Source of the DNA: Gordionus sp. m RMFG-2023
Taxonomy: Eukaryota > Nematomorpha > Gordioida > Chordodea > Parachordodidae
Direction of reading: 5' to 3'
Length of the DNA stretch: 64,000 bases
Assembly: GCF_954871325.1 (NCBI RefSeq)
Contig: NC_088776.1
Span: 43,046,569 to 43,110,568 of the forward strand
Shown piece by piece: positions 1 to 11,072 of this stretch. The stretch's first letter is position 1. Each line of letters starts with the position of its first letter. The translations under genes were made by a program, and so were the position numbers. The notes under the pieces are model-generated. The model made no database searches, had not been told where the DNA came from, and saw nothing but the letters and a program-made list of their open reading frames with translations.

Positions 1-59
1 CATAACTTTAAATCTTGTAATAAATTTCTCAAATTATATATATAATCTAATCACCTTAA

Positions 60-340
60 TCAAGAAATGAACGTTTTCTTATAATCTTAACGTTAATTTT
101 TATTTTTCCTATCAACTATCCTATCATCTTAATGTTAAACAAGAAATGAACGTTTTCGTATAATCTTAATGTTATATTTATTTTTTCTATCAACTTTCCT
201 ATCATCTTAATGTTAAATAAATCGATGGAGACTATATAGCTCTAATGTTAAATTTTAAGAAAATTTTTGTACATCACGGGATTCGAACCTATGACTTAAC
301 GTTTTAAAGGCAAACGTTCTTCCACTCAGCCACCTTCTAT
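60..340 (-). repeat. tRNA-derived SINE, copy 1
   Basis: On the minus strand, about 272-335 reads as a tRNA-like head: an A-box-like TGGCTGAGTGG followed by a perfect B box GGTTCGAATCC. The rest of the element, down to about 60, is an AT-rich body in which the motif AAGAAATGAACGTTTTC occurs twice (near 65 and 147). The same head plus body recurs at 36,835-37,094, so this is a dispersed SINE and not a single tRNA gene. The anticodon stem is degenerate. Family name unknown. Confidence 0.7.
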
Positions 341-935
341 ATTAAAATTTGTAATATAATCTTTCTTATATATATTATTATTTTGCTATTAACATATTTT
401 TCAATTAATTTATATAATTTACATCTTATTGTGTTATATTAAAAAGAATACTAACCTCACCTCAAATTATGGTAAGAATAAATATTATCAAATTTAAAAT
501 AGCAAATTAAATTATATTTAGCCAATTGAAAAATAAACATTTATCTCATATTACCACCCCAAAATATGCCAGTATAAAAATTTTATCTCAACAACAATAT
601 TTGATCTCTGAAAATGACATATAATACCAATTTATCAATATCTACCCTACATTTTTGATTAAAATTTCATATATTTTACGCTAAATTTAATAAAATGAAT
701 AAATAATCATTAAAATTTGTCATTTATTTTATATAAACTATGTATTTAAAAAAAATTTCATATAATAGTTCAAGATTTTATTATTCTCGTCATTCTTGAC
801 GGGTTATCAACTAGCTTAATAAATATAAATGTGTCTTTTTAAAACTATAAAATATTTATCCATTTTTTCGAAATAATGCACCGCAATTAAATATTTAATA
901 ATAAAAGCAATTAACTTATAAATTTATATAATAAC
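341..935. other. gene-free AT-rich stretch with a Helitron-like end
   Basis: I see no coding potential. The only structured item is the hairpin and CTAG at 787-814, listed separately. Confidence 0.6.
787..814 (+). mobile_element. Helitron-like 3' terminus (hairpin + CTAG)
   Basis: CGTCATTCTTGACG is an imperfect hairpin, followed after about 10 bases by CTAG (811-814). A hairpin just before CTRR is the known Helitron 3' signature. The same motif recurs at 20,577-20,604, 14,086-14,112 (decayed) and on the minus strand at 20,010-20,045. No matching 5' end or helicase was found here. Confidence 0.55.
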
Positions 936-2038
936 CAGAGTTGGGCAGTACCGCGAATACGTGTATCTAAGATACAAGATCCTTTTGTATCTTGTACTCA
1001 GTATCTTATTGACATTTTTAATAAGATACTAGTATATCCAGAGTTGGGCAGGTCCTCCGGAAAAAGAATCTAGATACATATACAGATTCTTTATAAAAAA
1101 ATGAATCTTAGATACAGATACTAGTATCTTGTTCAAAATATCAAAAAGATACAAGATAAAAGATACTTGTATCTTTTACTAAATTAGAGTATCTTAAATA
1201 CTAGATACTTTTAAATTATCATTACCAATTAAATTAGAATAGTTTATAAAATATACAATTTTTATTATTTATATGTGAAGAACATAATATTACACATATA
1301 AATAATGAATATTTGCAATAATTAATAAAATATTTATTGAAGAATTAATTATAATAACCAGGGATTTTAATATTAATTTTTGTTCATTAATAGCTTAAAC
1401 AGGGAAGTGGAGAGTAGTATATTTAATGGGAGTTGAAAATGTGCAAATAAGAAAAAAAATTAAATCAAATGATTTATTAGAATTTGCAGTTTATTTTTTG
1501 TGTTGTTTTAAATATAGCTTATATTCGAAGTATATGGCTAAATAGAATCTTTAAAAAAAAATAATACTAGTTTTATTTTATTCATTATCTTTAATAAGTA
1601 TTTTTCATTACTTGTTTGTGATATTTATGTATTTATTAAATTAGTTTTATTTTCTAGTATGACTTTATAAATCTTGCATTTGTAATATCATATATATACA
1701 TTTAAATCTCTTTTCAAATTTTTTTAACATATTTCTTGCAAGATCATTAATTATAAATAAAAAATATGAAAATAATGTGCAACATTATATTATTTAATTA
1801 TTAAATATATAACAATTTTCTTTAATGCATTTTAAATTGATTAGAGTTTATAGATAAATACTGTAATATAATTTTACTTATATCATAAATAAATAAAAGT
1901 AACTAATAAAGTTAAATTCTACCTTATTATAATTATTTTATTAAGAGCCTTTTAAAATTATCTAATATTATATATCAATTGTAGCTTAAATATTTCCTCT
2001 AATAAGAACTTGCTAAAATAATTAAATATAAAATATAA

Positions 2039-2750
2039 TAGGGATGTTCCGATATTTTTTATCGAACCGATATTTCACCCATTTTAAAATATCAATTATC
2101 GGTCAATATTATAAAATTTGATCCTATATAAAAATGGCTTCTTTAACAAAAATAAAATGTTATAAAATTTAAAAAAATAGTTATATCTAAAATCATTTAT
2201 TTTTATAAATAAAATCGAAATCCATTTTTATGTATATTTTTTTAATAATAATATTTAATTAATAAACATTCTACCATATTGTTATTTTTTTGCGCATTCT
2301 GTTTATAAAAGTGTGCGATAATCTCTTCAGAATCTGTTTTTAGTTAAGCTGGTGATATTGATAGTTACTATCGCCGCAAGCTGACCTCTGATAAATTGGA
2401 AATATTGGTATTACTAAAAAGAAATCTTTGCTATATTAATGTTAAATATTATTTTAAATATTTATTTAAAATTTCATAATATAATTGTTTATTAATTAAT
2501 ATGTATATAGATTATTGTTATTACTTGTTATATAAAAGTGATTTAACAATTAAAATATTTTATATACTTTTAGAATTGCAATTGAATTGAATATAAACTA
2601 TAACTGATCATAAGTTATGGTATTGTTAAATTATAGATGTTATACTAATAAAAAGTATATTAAAAATTAAAACCATTGGTATCTTTACAGAATACAAAAC
2701 TATATATGATATCGGATCGACCTCCAAAAAGTGGTATCGGTACACCTCTA
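2039..2750 (+). mobile_element. small hAT element nested in the inner family-A copy
   Basis: Its ends are GGGATGTTCCGATAT at the left and an inverted TATCGGTACACCTCTA at the right. The plus strand at about 2330-2440 reads as a hAT C-terminal dimerisation domain (TESVFS, then AGDIDSYYRRKL, then EILVFLKRNL in the better-preserved mirror copy). It is an internally deleted hAT of a different family from its host. The same insertion lies in the mirror position of the outer copy, so it entered the family before the two copies came together. Confidence 0.7.
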
Positions 2751-2899
2751 AAAATTATATATCCAAAATAATAGTTCTATAAAAAATTTTAATAACAATT
2801 ATCTAGGAGGGACTTAGGTATAGGTATTATTATGTTAATAATAAAATTAAAATGTATAATATACTTTAATATGTTTAACAAAGTTTGTAGAGGAGTTTG

Positions 2900-3071
2900 T
2901 TCAACCTTTAATAACTTTTTTACTTGTGCAATTTTGACATTCGGCTTGTACCTTGTCCTTTTTCACATGAATTACTTTATAAAATTTTCCATCTAGAATT
3001 TTAAGATTCAGATTTGATTCAGGAGAACCTATCTCCATAATTTCATCTTCACCACTATAAATGTTATACAT
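2900..3071 (-). pseudogene. hAT transposase first exon (BED-type finger half), inner copy
   Basis: An ATG at 3071 opens an acidic N-terminus of about 55 residues ending near a CxxC pair (ECQNC), the first half of a BED zinc finger. The paired His half, normally in the next exon, is not present. It matches 3774-3945 in inverted orientation. The copy cannot encode a transposase. Confidence 0.6.
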
Positions 3072-3773
3072 TCTACAAATTAAAAAATATTACATATAAA
3101 ATTTAACCTATACTTATTTAGTTTTGGTGTTGTTATTTTTAATCTATCTATCTTTGTGATCTGTAAAATTTCCAACTAATCTTGGTTATCAATATATTTA
3201 AAATATAGCAGGAAATATTAAAGAAAATAATACAAGATTTCACGAAGAAAATAAAGTTAGATTGTGTGATATTTAAATGTTTTAAACATGAATATTAAAA
3301 AGAATCTTGTATCTTTTTAAAGAAAATAAAAAAGATACAAGATTCTTTTTAAAATAAAGGATCCTAGATACAGATACTAGTATCTTATTAAAAATGTCAA
3401 TAAGATACTGAGTACAAGACACAAAAGGATCTTGTATCTTAGATACAAGTATTCGCGGTACTGCCCAACTCTGTCTGTATCTAAGATCCTTTATTTTGAA
3501 AAGAATCTTTTTCATTTTCTTTAAAAAGATACAGATACAGATTCTTTTTAATATTCATGTTTAAAACATTTACATATCACACAATGTAACTTTATTTTCT
3601 TCGTGAAATCTTGTATTATTTTCTTTATTTTTTCTTGCTATATTTTAAATATATTGATAACCAAAATTAGTTGGAAATTTTACAGATCACAAAGATAGAT
3701 AGATTAAAAATAGCAACACCAAAACTAAATAAGTAAAGGTTATATTTTATATGTAATATTTTTTAATTTGTAG

Positions 3774-3945
3774 AATGTTTAACATTTATAGTAGTGAAGA
3801 TGAAATTATGGAGATAGGTTCTCCTGAATCAAATCTGAATCTTGAAATTCTAGATGGAAAATTTTATAAAGTAATTCATATGAAAAAGGACAGGGTGAAA
3901 GTCGAATGTCAAAATTACACAAGTAAAAAAGTTATTAAAGATTGA
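3774..3945 (+). pseudogene. hAT transposase first exon (BED-type finger half), outer copy
   Basis: An ATG at 3774 opens a 56-codon frame, acidic at first (YSSEDEIMEIGSPES) and ending near ECQNY, where the second Cys of the BED finger has become Tyr. It is homologous to the N-terminal exon at about 8186-8381. No downstream transposase exons remain in this element. Confidence 0.6.
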
Positions 3946-4116
3946 AAATACTCCTCACATACTTTGGTAATCATATTAAAAGTATAATATACATTTTTAT
4001 TTTATAATTATTAACATAATAATACCTATACTTAAGTCCCTCTTAGATAATTGTTATTAAATTTTTTTATAGAAGATAGTTGATTATCAAATTAAAATCA
4101 TTTTGGATATATTTTT

Positions 4117-4872
4117 TAGGGGTGTACCGATACTACTTTTTAGAGGTCGATCCGATCCGATATTCCCGATTATTCTCTATTCAAATTAATATTCAATTAT
4201 AACATCATCTATAATTTAACGATACCATAACTTATGTCATTTAAATATATTATAATGATCAGTTATAGTTTATATTCAATTCAATTGCAATTTTAAAAGT
4301 ATATAAAATATTTTTATTGTTAAAACACTTTTATATAATAAGTAATAACAATAATCTATATACATATTAAGTAATAAACAATTATACTATGAAATTTGAA
4401 ATAAATATTTAAAATAATATTTAACATTAATAGGGAAGATTTCTTTTTAGAAATACCAATATTTCCGATTTAACAGAGGTCAGTTTGCGGCGATAGTAAC
4501 TGTCAATATCACCAGCTTCACTAAAAACAGATTCTGTAGTGGTTATCGCACACTTTTATAAACAGAATGCGCAAAAAAATAACAATATGATAGAATGTTT
4601 ATTAATTAATTATTATTATTAAAAAAATATACATAAAAATGGATTTCGATTTTATTTATAAAAATAAATGATTTTAGATATAACTATTTTTTAAATCTTA
4701 TAACATTTTATTTTTGTTAAAGAAGCCATTTTTATATAGGATCTAATTTTATAATATTGACCTATAACCGATATTTTAAAATGGGTGAAATATCGGCCCG
4801 ATCCGATAAAAATATCGGCCCGATCCGATAAAAATATCGGCCCGATCCGATAAAAATATCGGCACATCCTTA
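4117..4872 (-). mobile_element. small hAT element nested in the outer family-A copy
   Basis: TIRs are TAGGGGTGTACCGATA (left) and inverted TAAGGATGTGCCGATA (right). On the minus strand at about 4440-4560 a hAT dimerisation domain reads through TESVFSEAGDIDSYYRRKL. It is the mirror-image partner of 2039-2750. Its right end carries a short tandem array (4788-4866). Confidence 0.7.
4788..4866. repeat. 22-bp tandem repeat, about 3.5 units
   Basis: The unit TATCGGCCCGATCCGATAAA(AA) is repeated three times plus a partial. It sits at the end of the nested hAT element and is a local expansion of its subterminal sequence. The inner copy has only one unit. Confidence 0.85.
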
Positions 4873-5875
4873 ATATATTTTATATTTAATTATTTTAGCA
4901 AGTTCTTATTAAAGGAAATATTTAAGCTACAATTGATATATAATATTAGATAATTTTAAAAGGCTCTTAATAAAATAATTATAATAAGGTAGAATTTATT
5001 TAACTTTATTAGTTACTTTTATTTATTTATGATATAAATAAAATTACATTACAGTATTTATTTACGAAATTTAATCAATTTAAAACGCATTAAAGAAAAT
5101 TGCTATGTAATTAACAAATAAATAATATAATGTTGTACATTATTTTCATATTTTTTATATATAATTAATAATTTTCAAGAAATATATAAAAAAAATATGG
5201 AAAAAAATTTAAATGATATTTATATACTATATATGATATTACAAATGCAAGAATTAATAAGTCATATTAGAAAATAAAACTAATTTAAAAAATACATAAA
5301 TATCACAAACAAGTAATGATAAATACTTATTAAAGATAATGAATAAAATAAAACTAGTATATTTCTTTTTAGAGATGCCATTTATCCATATACTCCGAAT
5401 ATAAGCTATATTTAAAACAACACAGAAAATAACCTGCAGATTCTAATAAATCATTTGATTTAATTTTTTTTCTTATTTGCACATTTTTAACTCCCATTAA
5501 ATATACCACTCTCCCTTCACTGTTTAAGCTATTAATGGGCAAAAATTAATATTATAATCCCTGGTTATTATAATTAATTCATCAATAAATATTTTATTAA
5601 TTATTGCAAATATTCATTCTTATATGTGTATGCTATGTTCTTCACAAATAATTAATAAAAACTGTATTTTATAAACTTTTCTAATTTAATTGGTAATGAT
5701 AATTTAAAAGTATCTTGTATTTAAGATACTCTAATTTAGTAAAAGATACAAGTATCTTTTATCTTGTATCTTTTTGATATTTTGAAAAAGATACTAATAT
5801 CTGTGTCTAAGATTCATTTTTTAAAAAAGAATCTGTATCTGTATCTAGATTCTTTTTCCGACCTGCCCAACTCTG

Positions 5876-6163
5876 ATAAGATAATAACTCATCTATTTAT
5901 GCATAGTGATATCGAATAATTTTTTTCTATCATATTGATGCATAAGAAAATTGTAAATGTTTGTGGTTTTTAAGAAAGTATCGATTTGTATTGGGCTGGA
6001 AAACATGAGAACGTGCTTCGAGAAGCCGGAAAAATTTAGCCAATAAGCCATTTGCTCAAGTTAAGCTATTTAGTAGCAATAACCGGGCATCCTGCCATAT
6101 TTAATAACAAATATGCCCCAATAAAATCGATATCTTAACTTTCTACCCAGCCACTGGCTGGTA
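5876..6163. other. gene-free stretch
   Basis: AT-rich single-copy-looking sequence. I see no coding or repeat structure. Confidence 0.5.
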
Positions 6164-6572
6164 CAGGCGCGTACGCAGGAATTTGCTGTGAATGTTATAA
6201 AATTATTTGCAATTTTTTGCTTTTTTATAATATGACTAGGATTTTCATCGTCATCAATATGTTTAAAAAAAATTTCTTTGTCCATAATTATTATTTGACT
6301 AGAAATTTGTAAATGATAGATAAATATTAAGCCACTAGAAATTTGAAAACAATAGATAAATATTACGCCAAGGAAAACTTAATATCGTAATTGATAAAAT
6401 TAGTAAATGAATGTGATAAATAAATGTAATTAAATATATATTTAAAAAGAAAGAGGTAGGAATAAATATTATAAAATATAAATTAATATAAACAATAATA
6501 TTTTTGGAAAATATATCCGGCATCTGCATTTTTTAGCTATGGAAGGGGGGATTTGTCCCGCGTCAGGGCTGT
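6164..6572 (-). mobile_element. internally deleted hAT of the hAT-4 (GCGTACGCAG) family
   Basis: The left end carries CAGGCGCGTACGCAGG, the terminal motif of the hAT-4 element at 14,688-16,420. The stretch 6280-6545 is a reverse complement of about 14,735-14,990, the 5' part of hAT-4. On the minus strand an ATG at 6285 opens about 36 transposase-like N-terminal codons (MDKEIFFKHIDDDENPSH) that run straight into the 3' terminal motif. The element is therefore a deletion derivative with nearly all of the coding region lost. The right end (near 6572) is less certain. Confidence 0.6.
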
Positions 6573-6635
6573 CACAAGTGTTGTTAAACGTTACTTTTTA
6601 AAGTAACCCGCTACCGCTACATAGCAAAAAGGTAG
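6573..6635. other. short unassigned spacer
   Basis: Spacer between the hAT-4 derivative and the next TIR element. It contains the short inverted motif AAGTAACCCGCTACCGC. Confidence 0.4.
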
Positions 6636-6637
6636 TA

Positions 6638-7723
6638 GGGGAGACCGGGATGAAATGATTGGTATTTTGCATTTTTACCATAAATTTTGAAACATAAAAC
6701 AAATTATAGATTTATATAGTTAAATCCCTCATTTACAAAATTAAAAATAGTGTAGCTCTCTACCTAAAAGGAGCTGTGATAAATTATGTGAGGTGTGCCA
6801 TTTTTGCCTTACATACCCTAGGTAATGGTTAAAATAAAATAGAAAATAACTATCAATTTTGATACATATTAATCACCTTTAGCGTAAAGTAAAATAATAT
6901 AATTTCGGAATGTAAAAAATTATATCTAATGTAACACATTTTGAGTGTGCTCATTTTCAGGTCGTACATTTTAATTATTCTTTCCTTTGCGACTATTTTT
7001 AAATTTTATTCCAAATAACCAGTGGTGTTGAACGGCTCGATTTGAGCCGATTTTTAAAAATGGCTAACTCAATATATTATCCAGAAAAATATTAGCAAGT
7101 TAGAATATTTTTCTCATAGATGGCATAAAGGCATCTATTAACGAAATATCAAGGCTTGGGAAAAATTTTCTGGCATTGAGTTAGTTGTTTTTAAAAATCG
7201 GCTCAAAACGAACCGTTTAACAACACTATAAATTATAAACTAATTATTAATGTTTCTTATTGCTAAAAAGTATCTTTTTATATGGTATAGATGCAAATAT
7301 TTAAAAATTATCCTTTTACAGCCTAAATCAGACTGAACATTTTAACCGTTTTACCCATAACAACTTTACCTCAAGGTAATATATTTGTACAAATCGCTTT
7401 TGCTTGACTTCTCACAAAGCTATAAACTACCGATAAATTTTATTATATAACTATGGCTTTAAGAAACATTTATACAAAATTTTAAATTTTGAGCCTTAAT
7501 ATATTTTGTTAAAAGTAAAATAAACTAGAGGGTGATAATTTATAATTTTATAGTAAAAAAACGGTTTTGGGAAAATATGTCAAACCAGAAAAGTTTGATG
7601 AATATAGGTAAGAAATAGATATAAAAATACATCTTCACACCAAATTTAAGGTCTTTATGCTCAAGGGTTAAAAAGTTATCCACTTAACAGTTAATCCGGC
7701 AATCGCTTTACCCCGGTTTCCCC
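6638..7723. mobile_element. TIR element with TA target (mariner/pogo-like MITE)
   Basis: The terminal inverted repeats GGGGAGACCGGGATGAAATG (left) and, inverted, GGGGAAACCGGGGTAAAGCG (right) are flanked by TA on both sides (6636-6637 and 7724-7725). No transposase is visible inside. A second MITE (7021-7227) is nested in it. Assignment to Tc1/mariner/pogo rests only on the TA target and is tentative. Confidence 0.6.
7021..7227. mobile_element. hAT-like MITE (AGTGGTGTTGAACGGC family), copy 1
   Basis: 207 bp with TIRs of about 40 bp (AGTGGTGTTGAACGGCTCG at the left, inverted AGTGTTGTTAAACGGTTCG at the right). A relative with the same ends lies at 63,318-63,521. It is nested in the TA-flanked element, so it is younger. 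I see no exact target duplication. Confidence 0.65.
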
Positions 7724-7812
7724 TATAAAAAGCTACCATTTAAAGAAAAGTATATAAATTTTCTTTAAAAATCTAAATTATTATACATAATCGCCGGCTT
7801 AGAATTGTAGTA
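7228..7812. other. gene-free stretch
   Basis: Apart from the end of the TA-flanked element, I see nothing coding here. Confidence 0.4.
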
Positions 7813-8185
7813 CAGGGTTGGGCAGTATCGCGGATATTTGTATCTAAGATACAAGATACAACTTATATCTTTTATTAAATTTTGGAAAGTATCTTGTATC
7901 CAGTATCTAAGATACATATTATTTAAAAGTATTTGTATCTTAACCAACTTTGTATTCAAAAAGATACAGATACTTTAAAAAAAATTTATATTAGTTAATT
8001 TAAATAGTATTAAAATTTAAAAAGATATTGTTTTAAAATTTAAATGAAAAATTTAATCAGAAGTTAGATATTTTAAGGTAATGTATGATATACGACGTTG
8101 GTCGTCATATAGCAATTTGCTAACAATTAGAACTACCATATTTTATTTGAATCGTTTTATATCCGTCTATTAAAGTAAATAATAA

Positions 8186-8381
8186 TATGTTTATCTTCAT
8201 CTTCAGATGATTCTCCAACCAAAAAATATAACTATAAATTTAAATTAAGTATTTTAAATGGGAATTTTTTTCAAGTACTTCAACATGATCATAATAAAAT
8301 TACTACAGAATCTAAAGAATGCCACAAATCTATAAGTGGTTCTGCAGACTCGTCATCAAATTTTGTCAAGCATCTAAAAGT
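8186..8381 (+). pseudogene. hAT transposase N-terminal exon with BED-type finger
   Basis: The frame reads through SSSSDDSPTKKYNYKFKL and ESKECHK, then SSSNFVKHLK, and ends at a plausible splice donor (GTATAATA). That is the BED finger arrangement, with His in place of the second Cys (ECHK). Start codon unclear: the nearby ATG is out of frame by one base. Confidence 0.6.
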
Positions 8382-8765
8382 ATAATATATAATAATATAA
8401 TAAATCACATTTATAGTCATATTCATATCATTATCATTTCATATTCCATATCTGTTGTTAAATTTATAAGTATTTTAAAATAAATTTTTATATTATTGAT
8501 TGATTATGAAATTAAAATGATATATAAAAAATCTATGAAAAGAATAAGAAAACTAATATTGATAAAAAAGAGGTTGTTAATTTGAATACTAGGCCAAAAT
8601 ATAATCCAAATTTTTGGGGCACCATTTTTATATGATAGATAGTACTTAGCAATATTTCATCCACCTTTCATATGTATTTTTTTTAATTTTTACATATATG
8701 CTTAAAATATAATTTTCTTTATAAAATTAATTAAAATAAATATTTATTAAATATAACACAATATT

Positions 8766-8886
8766 AACCTCCTCTGCCCCCGTTGAACGATTATTTAGCT
8801 TTGCTAATATGGTCAACAAACCAAATTGTCAAACATTGAACGATAAATTATTTGAAAAATTAATAATATTAAAACAATGCTGATTT
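8766..8886 (+). pseudogene. hAT transposase C-terminal dimerisation domain
   Basis: An open stretch reads SSAPVERLFSFANMVNKPNC and later LFEKLIILKQC before a stop. SSAPVERLFS is the diagnostic start of the hAT C-terminal dimerisation region. It is disconnected from a catalytic core and is a remnant. Confidence 0.8.
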
Positions 8887-9226
8887 ATGATGCTGATATA
8901 TTAATATACTAATTATATAATTATTAAAATAAATATCGCATTATCTTATATAATAAATTTGTTATTTTCTACAATTTATTTTCAAATTTTTTATAAATTT
9001 ATATTATAGATAAGAAAATAAAGCTTTATACATTTTGATTTTGACTATTTAAAGTTTTTTTAAAAAAAGTATCTTGTATCTTAGATACTTTTTTTAAAAA
9101 AAGATACAAGTATCTTGTATCTTATTAAAATTTTTCCAAAGTATCTAGTATCTTAAATACAAAATTTTATAAAGTATCTGTATCCGAATACAATTTTCTG
9201 AAAATTTGCCCAAACCTGTTGTAGTA

Positions 9227-9576
9227 CTATATCTATTTTTTTCCATTATTACAGGAAACAACAGGTCATTTTTAAATACCTATCATAATTTCAATAGGAA
9301 AATTCGTCGAATTTAATTCTTATTTTAACTATTAGAAAAATTGCTAAACCCCAAAATATAAGGGATCTATTATAATAATCCACAAAAAACGTCAATCAAA
9401 TTTAGCCAATAGTGTTCTTTAAAAAAAAATTTGTCCAATAAAAATGATTATAGGGTAATAGGTCCAATAATGATCTTGTAACAACCTTAACATTCATTCA
9501 ATTTTATAACACATTTTACCATCTTCATAAGGTTATAGAAAACGTTAATTAGGGTTAAATTTTTTATAGATTATAT
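9227..9576. other. gene-free stretch
   Basis: AT-rich; I see nothing recognisable. Confidence 0.5.
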
Positions 9577-9584
9577 AGTTAACC

Positions 9585-10169
9585 CAGCGTCTACATGACA
9601 AGATTTTCACTGGATGCAAACCCCCTTCAAAAATCTTTGCCTAGCCCCCTAAAAAAATTTACCACCTTCGGCGGCGGTGTCTCCCTATTATTATTTTTAC
9701 CTTTTAAATTTATTGATACTCTTTTCAGAGAATTTATAAAGGATAACTTAAATTAATCTTTCTCTACTACCAACTATCCATATTTTGTGAATGTAAAGAA
9801 TTTATTTTTTAGATAATAAATTCAATTAAAACCTCCATCATTTACAATGAATTAATTATTATGGCATTATGAACTTGCTGAAATGATAGCAGAAAGTTTT
9901 ATTTGGAAAACAATGTGTATGATTGTTTGCAATATATAGATTTGGTCGATGAATTGTATTATAATAATTCTATTATAAAAGTATTAATTTTTACAGCAAT
10001 AAATTTTATCCTATTTCATCTCAAAATTTAAGATAATCCCCCAAAAAATTAATCTTATCACCATTAAAGCAGCCTACCCCTTACCTCTATTAAAGTAGCC
10101 TACCCCCTCACCCCCCTCATAAAAATAGGATGCAAACTGTTCCTACCCCTCCCGCTCATGTAGACGCTG
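9585..10169. mobile_element. hAT-type MITE (CAGCGTCTACATGA family), copy 1
   Basis: 585 bp with TIR CAGCGTCTACATGA at both ends, flanked by a perfect 8-bp duplication AGTTAACC (9577-9584, 10,170-10,177). C-rich blocks (CAAACCCCCTTC and similar) lie next to both ends. A second copy is at 52,942-53,424. No coding content. Confidence 0.9.
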
Positions 10170-10328
10170 AGTTAACCTACAGATAAAATTGGCTTCAAAG
10201 ATATCTAATCAAACTGGGTAGAATTAAGGAGTTTTAATGTCATAGTATGTCTCTAGGAATTTAGGGAAAAACAATTTTGTAAAGTATACTTTGATAAACA
10301 TTTTGAATATTTTAATTTTGCTAAAACT

Positions 10329-11072
10329 TTAAGGATTTTTTAAAACATTTTGGATGCAGCTTAAAATAAAATTTTAGTTAATTATTATTCAATAAATTTT
10401 TTGGATTTAAAGAAAAGTTATTTGGAGAATAATATTTCTTAAAATTATAAAAATAAAATTTGGTATCTAATCTATCTCCAGTTGTGGAATAATAATAAAA
10501 ATGATTATTTTAGAAAGGAACTATTAAATATACACATGAGTTTCATATAAAACCTACACTTATCATAAAAAATTATTTAAATGCTTTTAAGACCTTTATG
10601 AATACTCTTTTAAAAAAAGACCTCCTATCATAGATTTAAATCAAATATGAGGTCAACCTGGTTGTGTCACAAATTCTATGGTGGTATCCATTGGCTATTT
10701 AGAGGCAAGGATCAAAATCCAGGGTCTTAATTTATTAGGTATACATAGCAATTAAGATTGATTGTTAAGGGAGAAGTTAAAAGAGTATTTATGAAGGTCT
10801 TAAAAGCATTTAAATAATTTTTTATGAAAAGTGTAGGTTTTATATGAAACTCATGTGTATATTTAATAGTTCCTTTCTAAATAATCATTTTTATTATTAT
10901 TCCTAAACTGGAGATAGAATAGATACCAAATTTTATTTTTATAATTTTAAGAAATATTATTCTATTCTCCAAGTAACTTTTCTTTAAATCCAAAAAATTT
11001 ATTGAATAATAATTAACTAAAATTTTATTTTAAGCTGCGTCCAAAATGTTTTAAAAAAATCCTTAAAATTTT
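10329..11072. repeat. inverted repeat, arms about 290 bp
   Basis: 10,329-10,618 and 10,777-11,072 are reverse complements of each other with few differences, around a spacer of about 160 bp. For example, CACATGAGTTTCATATAAAA at 10,533 answers TTTTATATGAAACTCATGTG at about 10,838. No TIR-style sharp ends or duplications were identified. It may be a foldback element or an inverted duplication. Confidence 0.75.

Larger units (their letters stand above)
1039..3473 (-). mobile_element. hAT element, family A, inner copy inserted inverted into the outer copy
   Basis: On the minus strand this copy runs from its 5' end at 3473 (CAGAGTTGGGCAGTACCGCG) to its 3' end at 1039 (CAGAGTTGGGCAGGTC in plus reading). 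Its contents mirror 3474-5875 of the outer copy, including the first exon (2900-3071) and the nested element (2039-2750). The right flank TCTGTATC and the left flank AGTATATC fit an 8-bp duplication with a short loss on the left. The insertion explains the roughly 4.8-kb palindrome at 1039-5875. Confidence 0.8.
936..5875 (+). mobile_element. hAT element, family A, outer copy (interrupted)
   Basis: The 5' end CAGAGTTGGGCAGTACCGCG is at 936 and the inverted 3' end CCTGCCCAACTCTG is at 5862-5875. After the first ~100 bp the copy is interrupted by 1039-3473, an inverted copy of the same family, and resumes at 3474. It keeps a first transposase exon (3774-3945) and carries a smaller nested element (4117-4872), but no transposase core, so it is non-autonomous. 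The left flank ATAATAAC reappears at 5881-5888, five bases past the right end, so it is a probable but not clean target duplication. Confidence 0.8.
7813..9218 (+). mobile_element. hAT element, family A relative, with perfect 8-bp TSD
   Basis: The 5' end CAGGGTTGGGCAGTATCGCG is at 7813 and the 3' end TTTGCCCAAACCTG ends at 9218. Both sides are flanked by the identical 8 bases TTGTAGTA (7805-7812 and 9219-9226). Subterminal regions are rich in GTATCTTAGATAC-type motifs. Only the first and last transposase exons remain (about 8186-8381 and 8766-8886), with the catalytic middle deleted. It is non-autonomous. Confidence 0.9.

Noticed and set aside
272-335. Possible tRNA gene on the minus strand
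   Set aside because: The A and B boxes are good, but the anticodon stem is poor and the same head-body unit recurs at 37,027-37,094; a SINE fits better.
3282-3515. 77-codon minus-strand ORF
   Set aside because: It lies entirely within the terminal repeats of family-A hAT copies and is made of their GTATCTT motifs.
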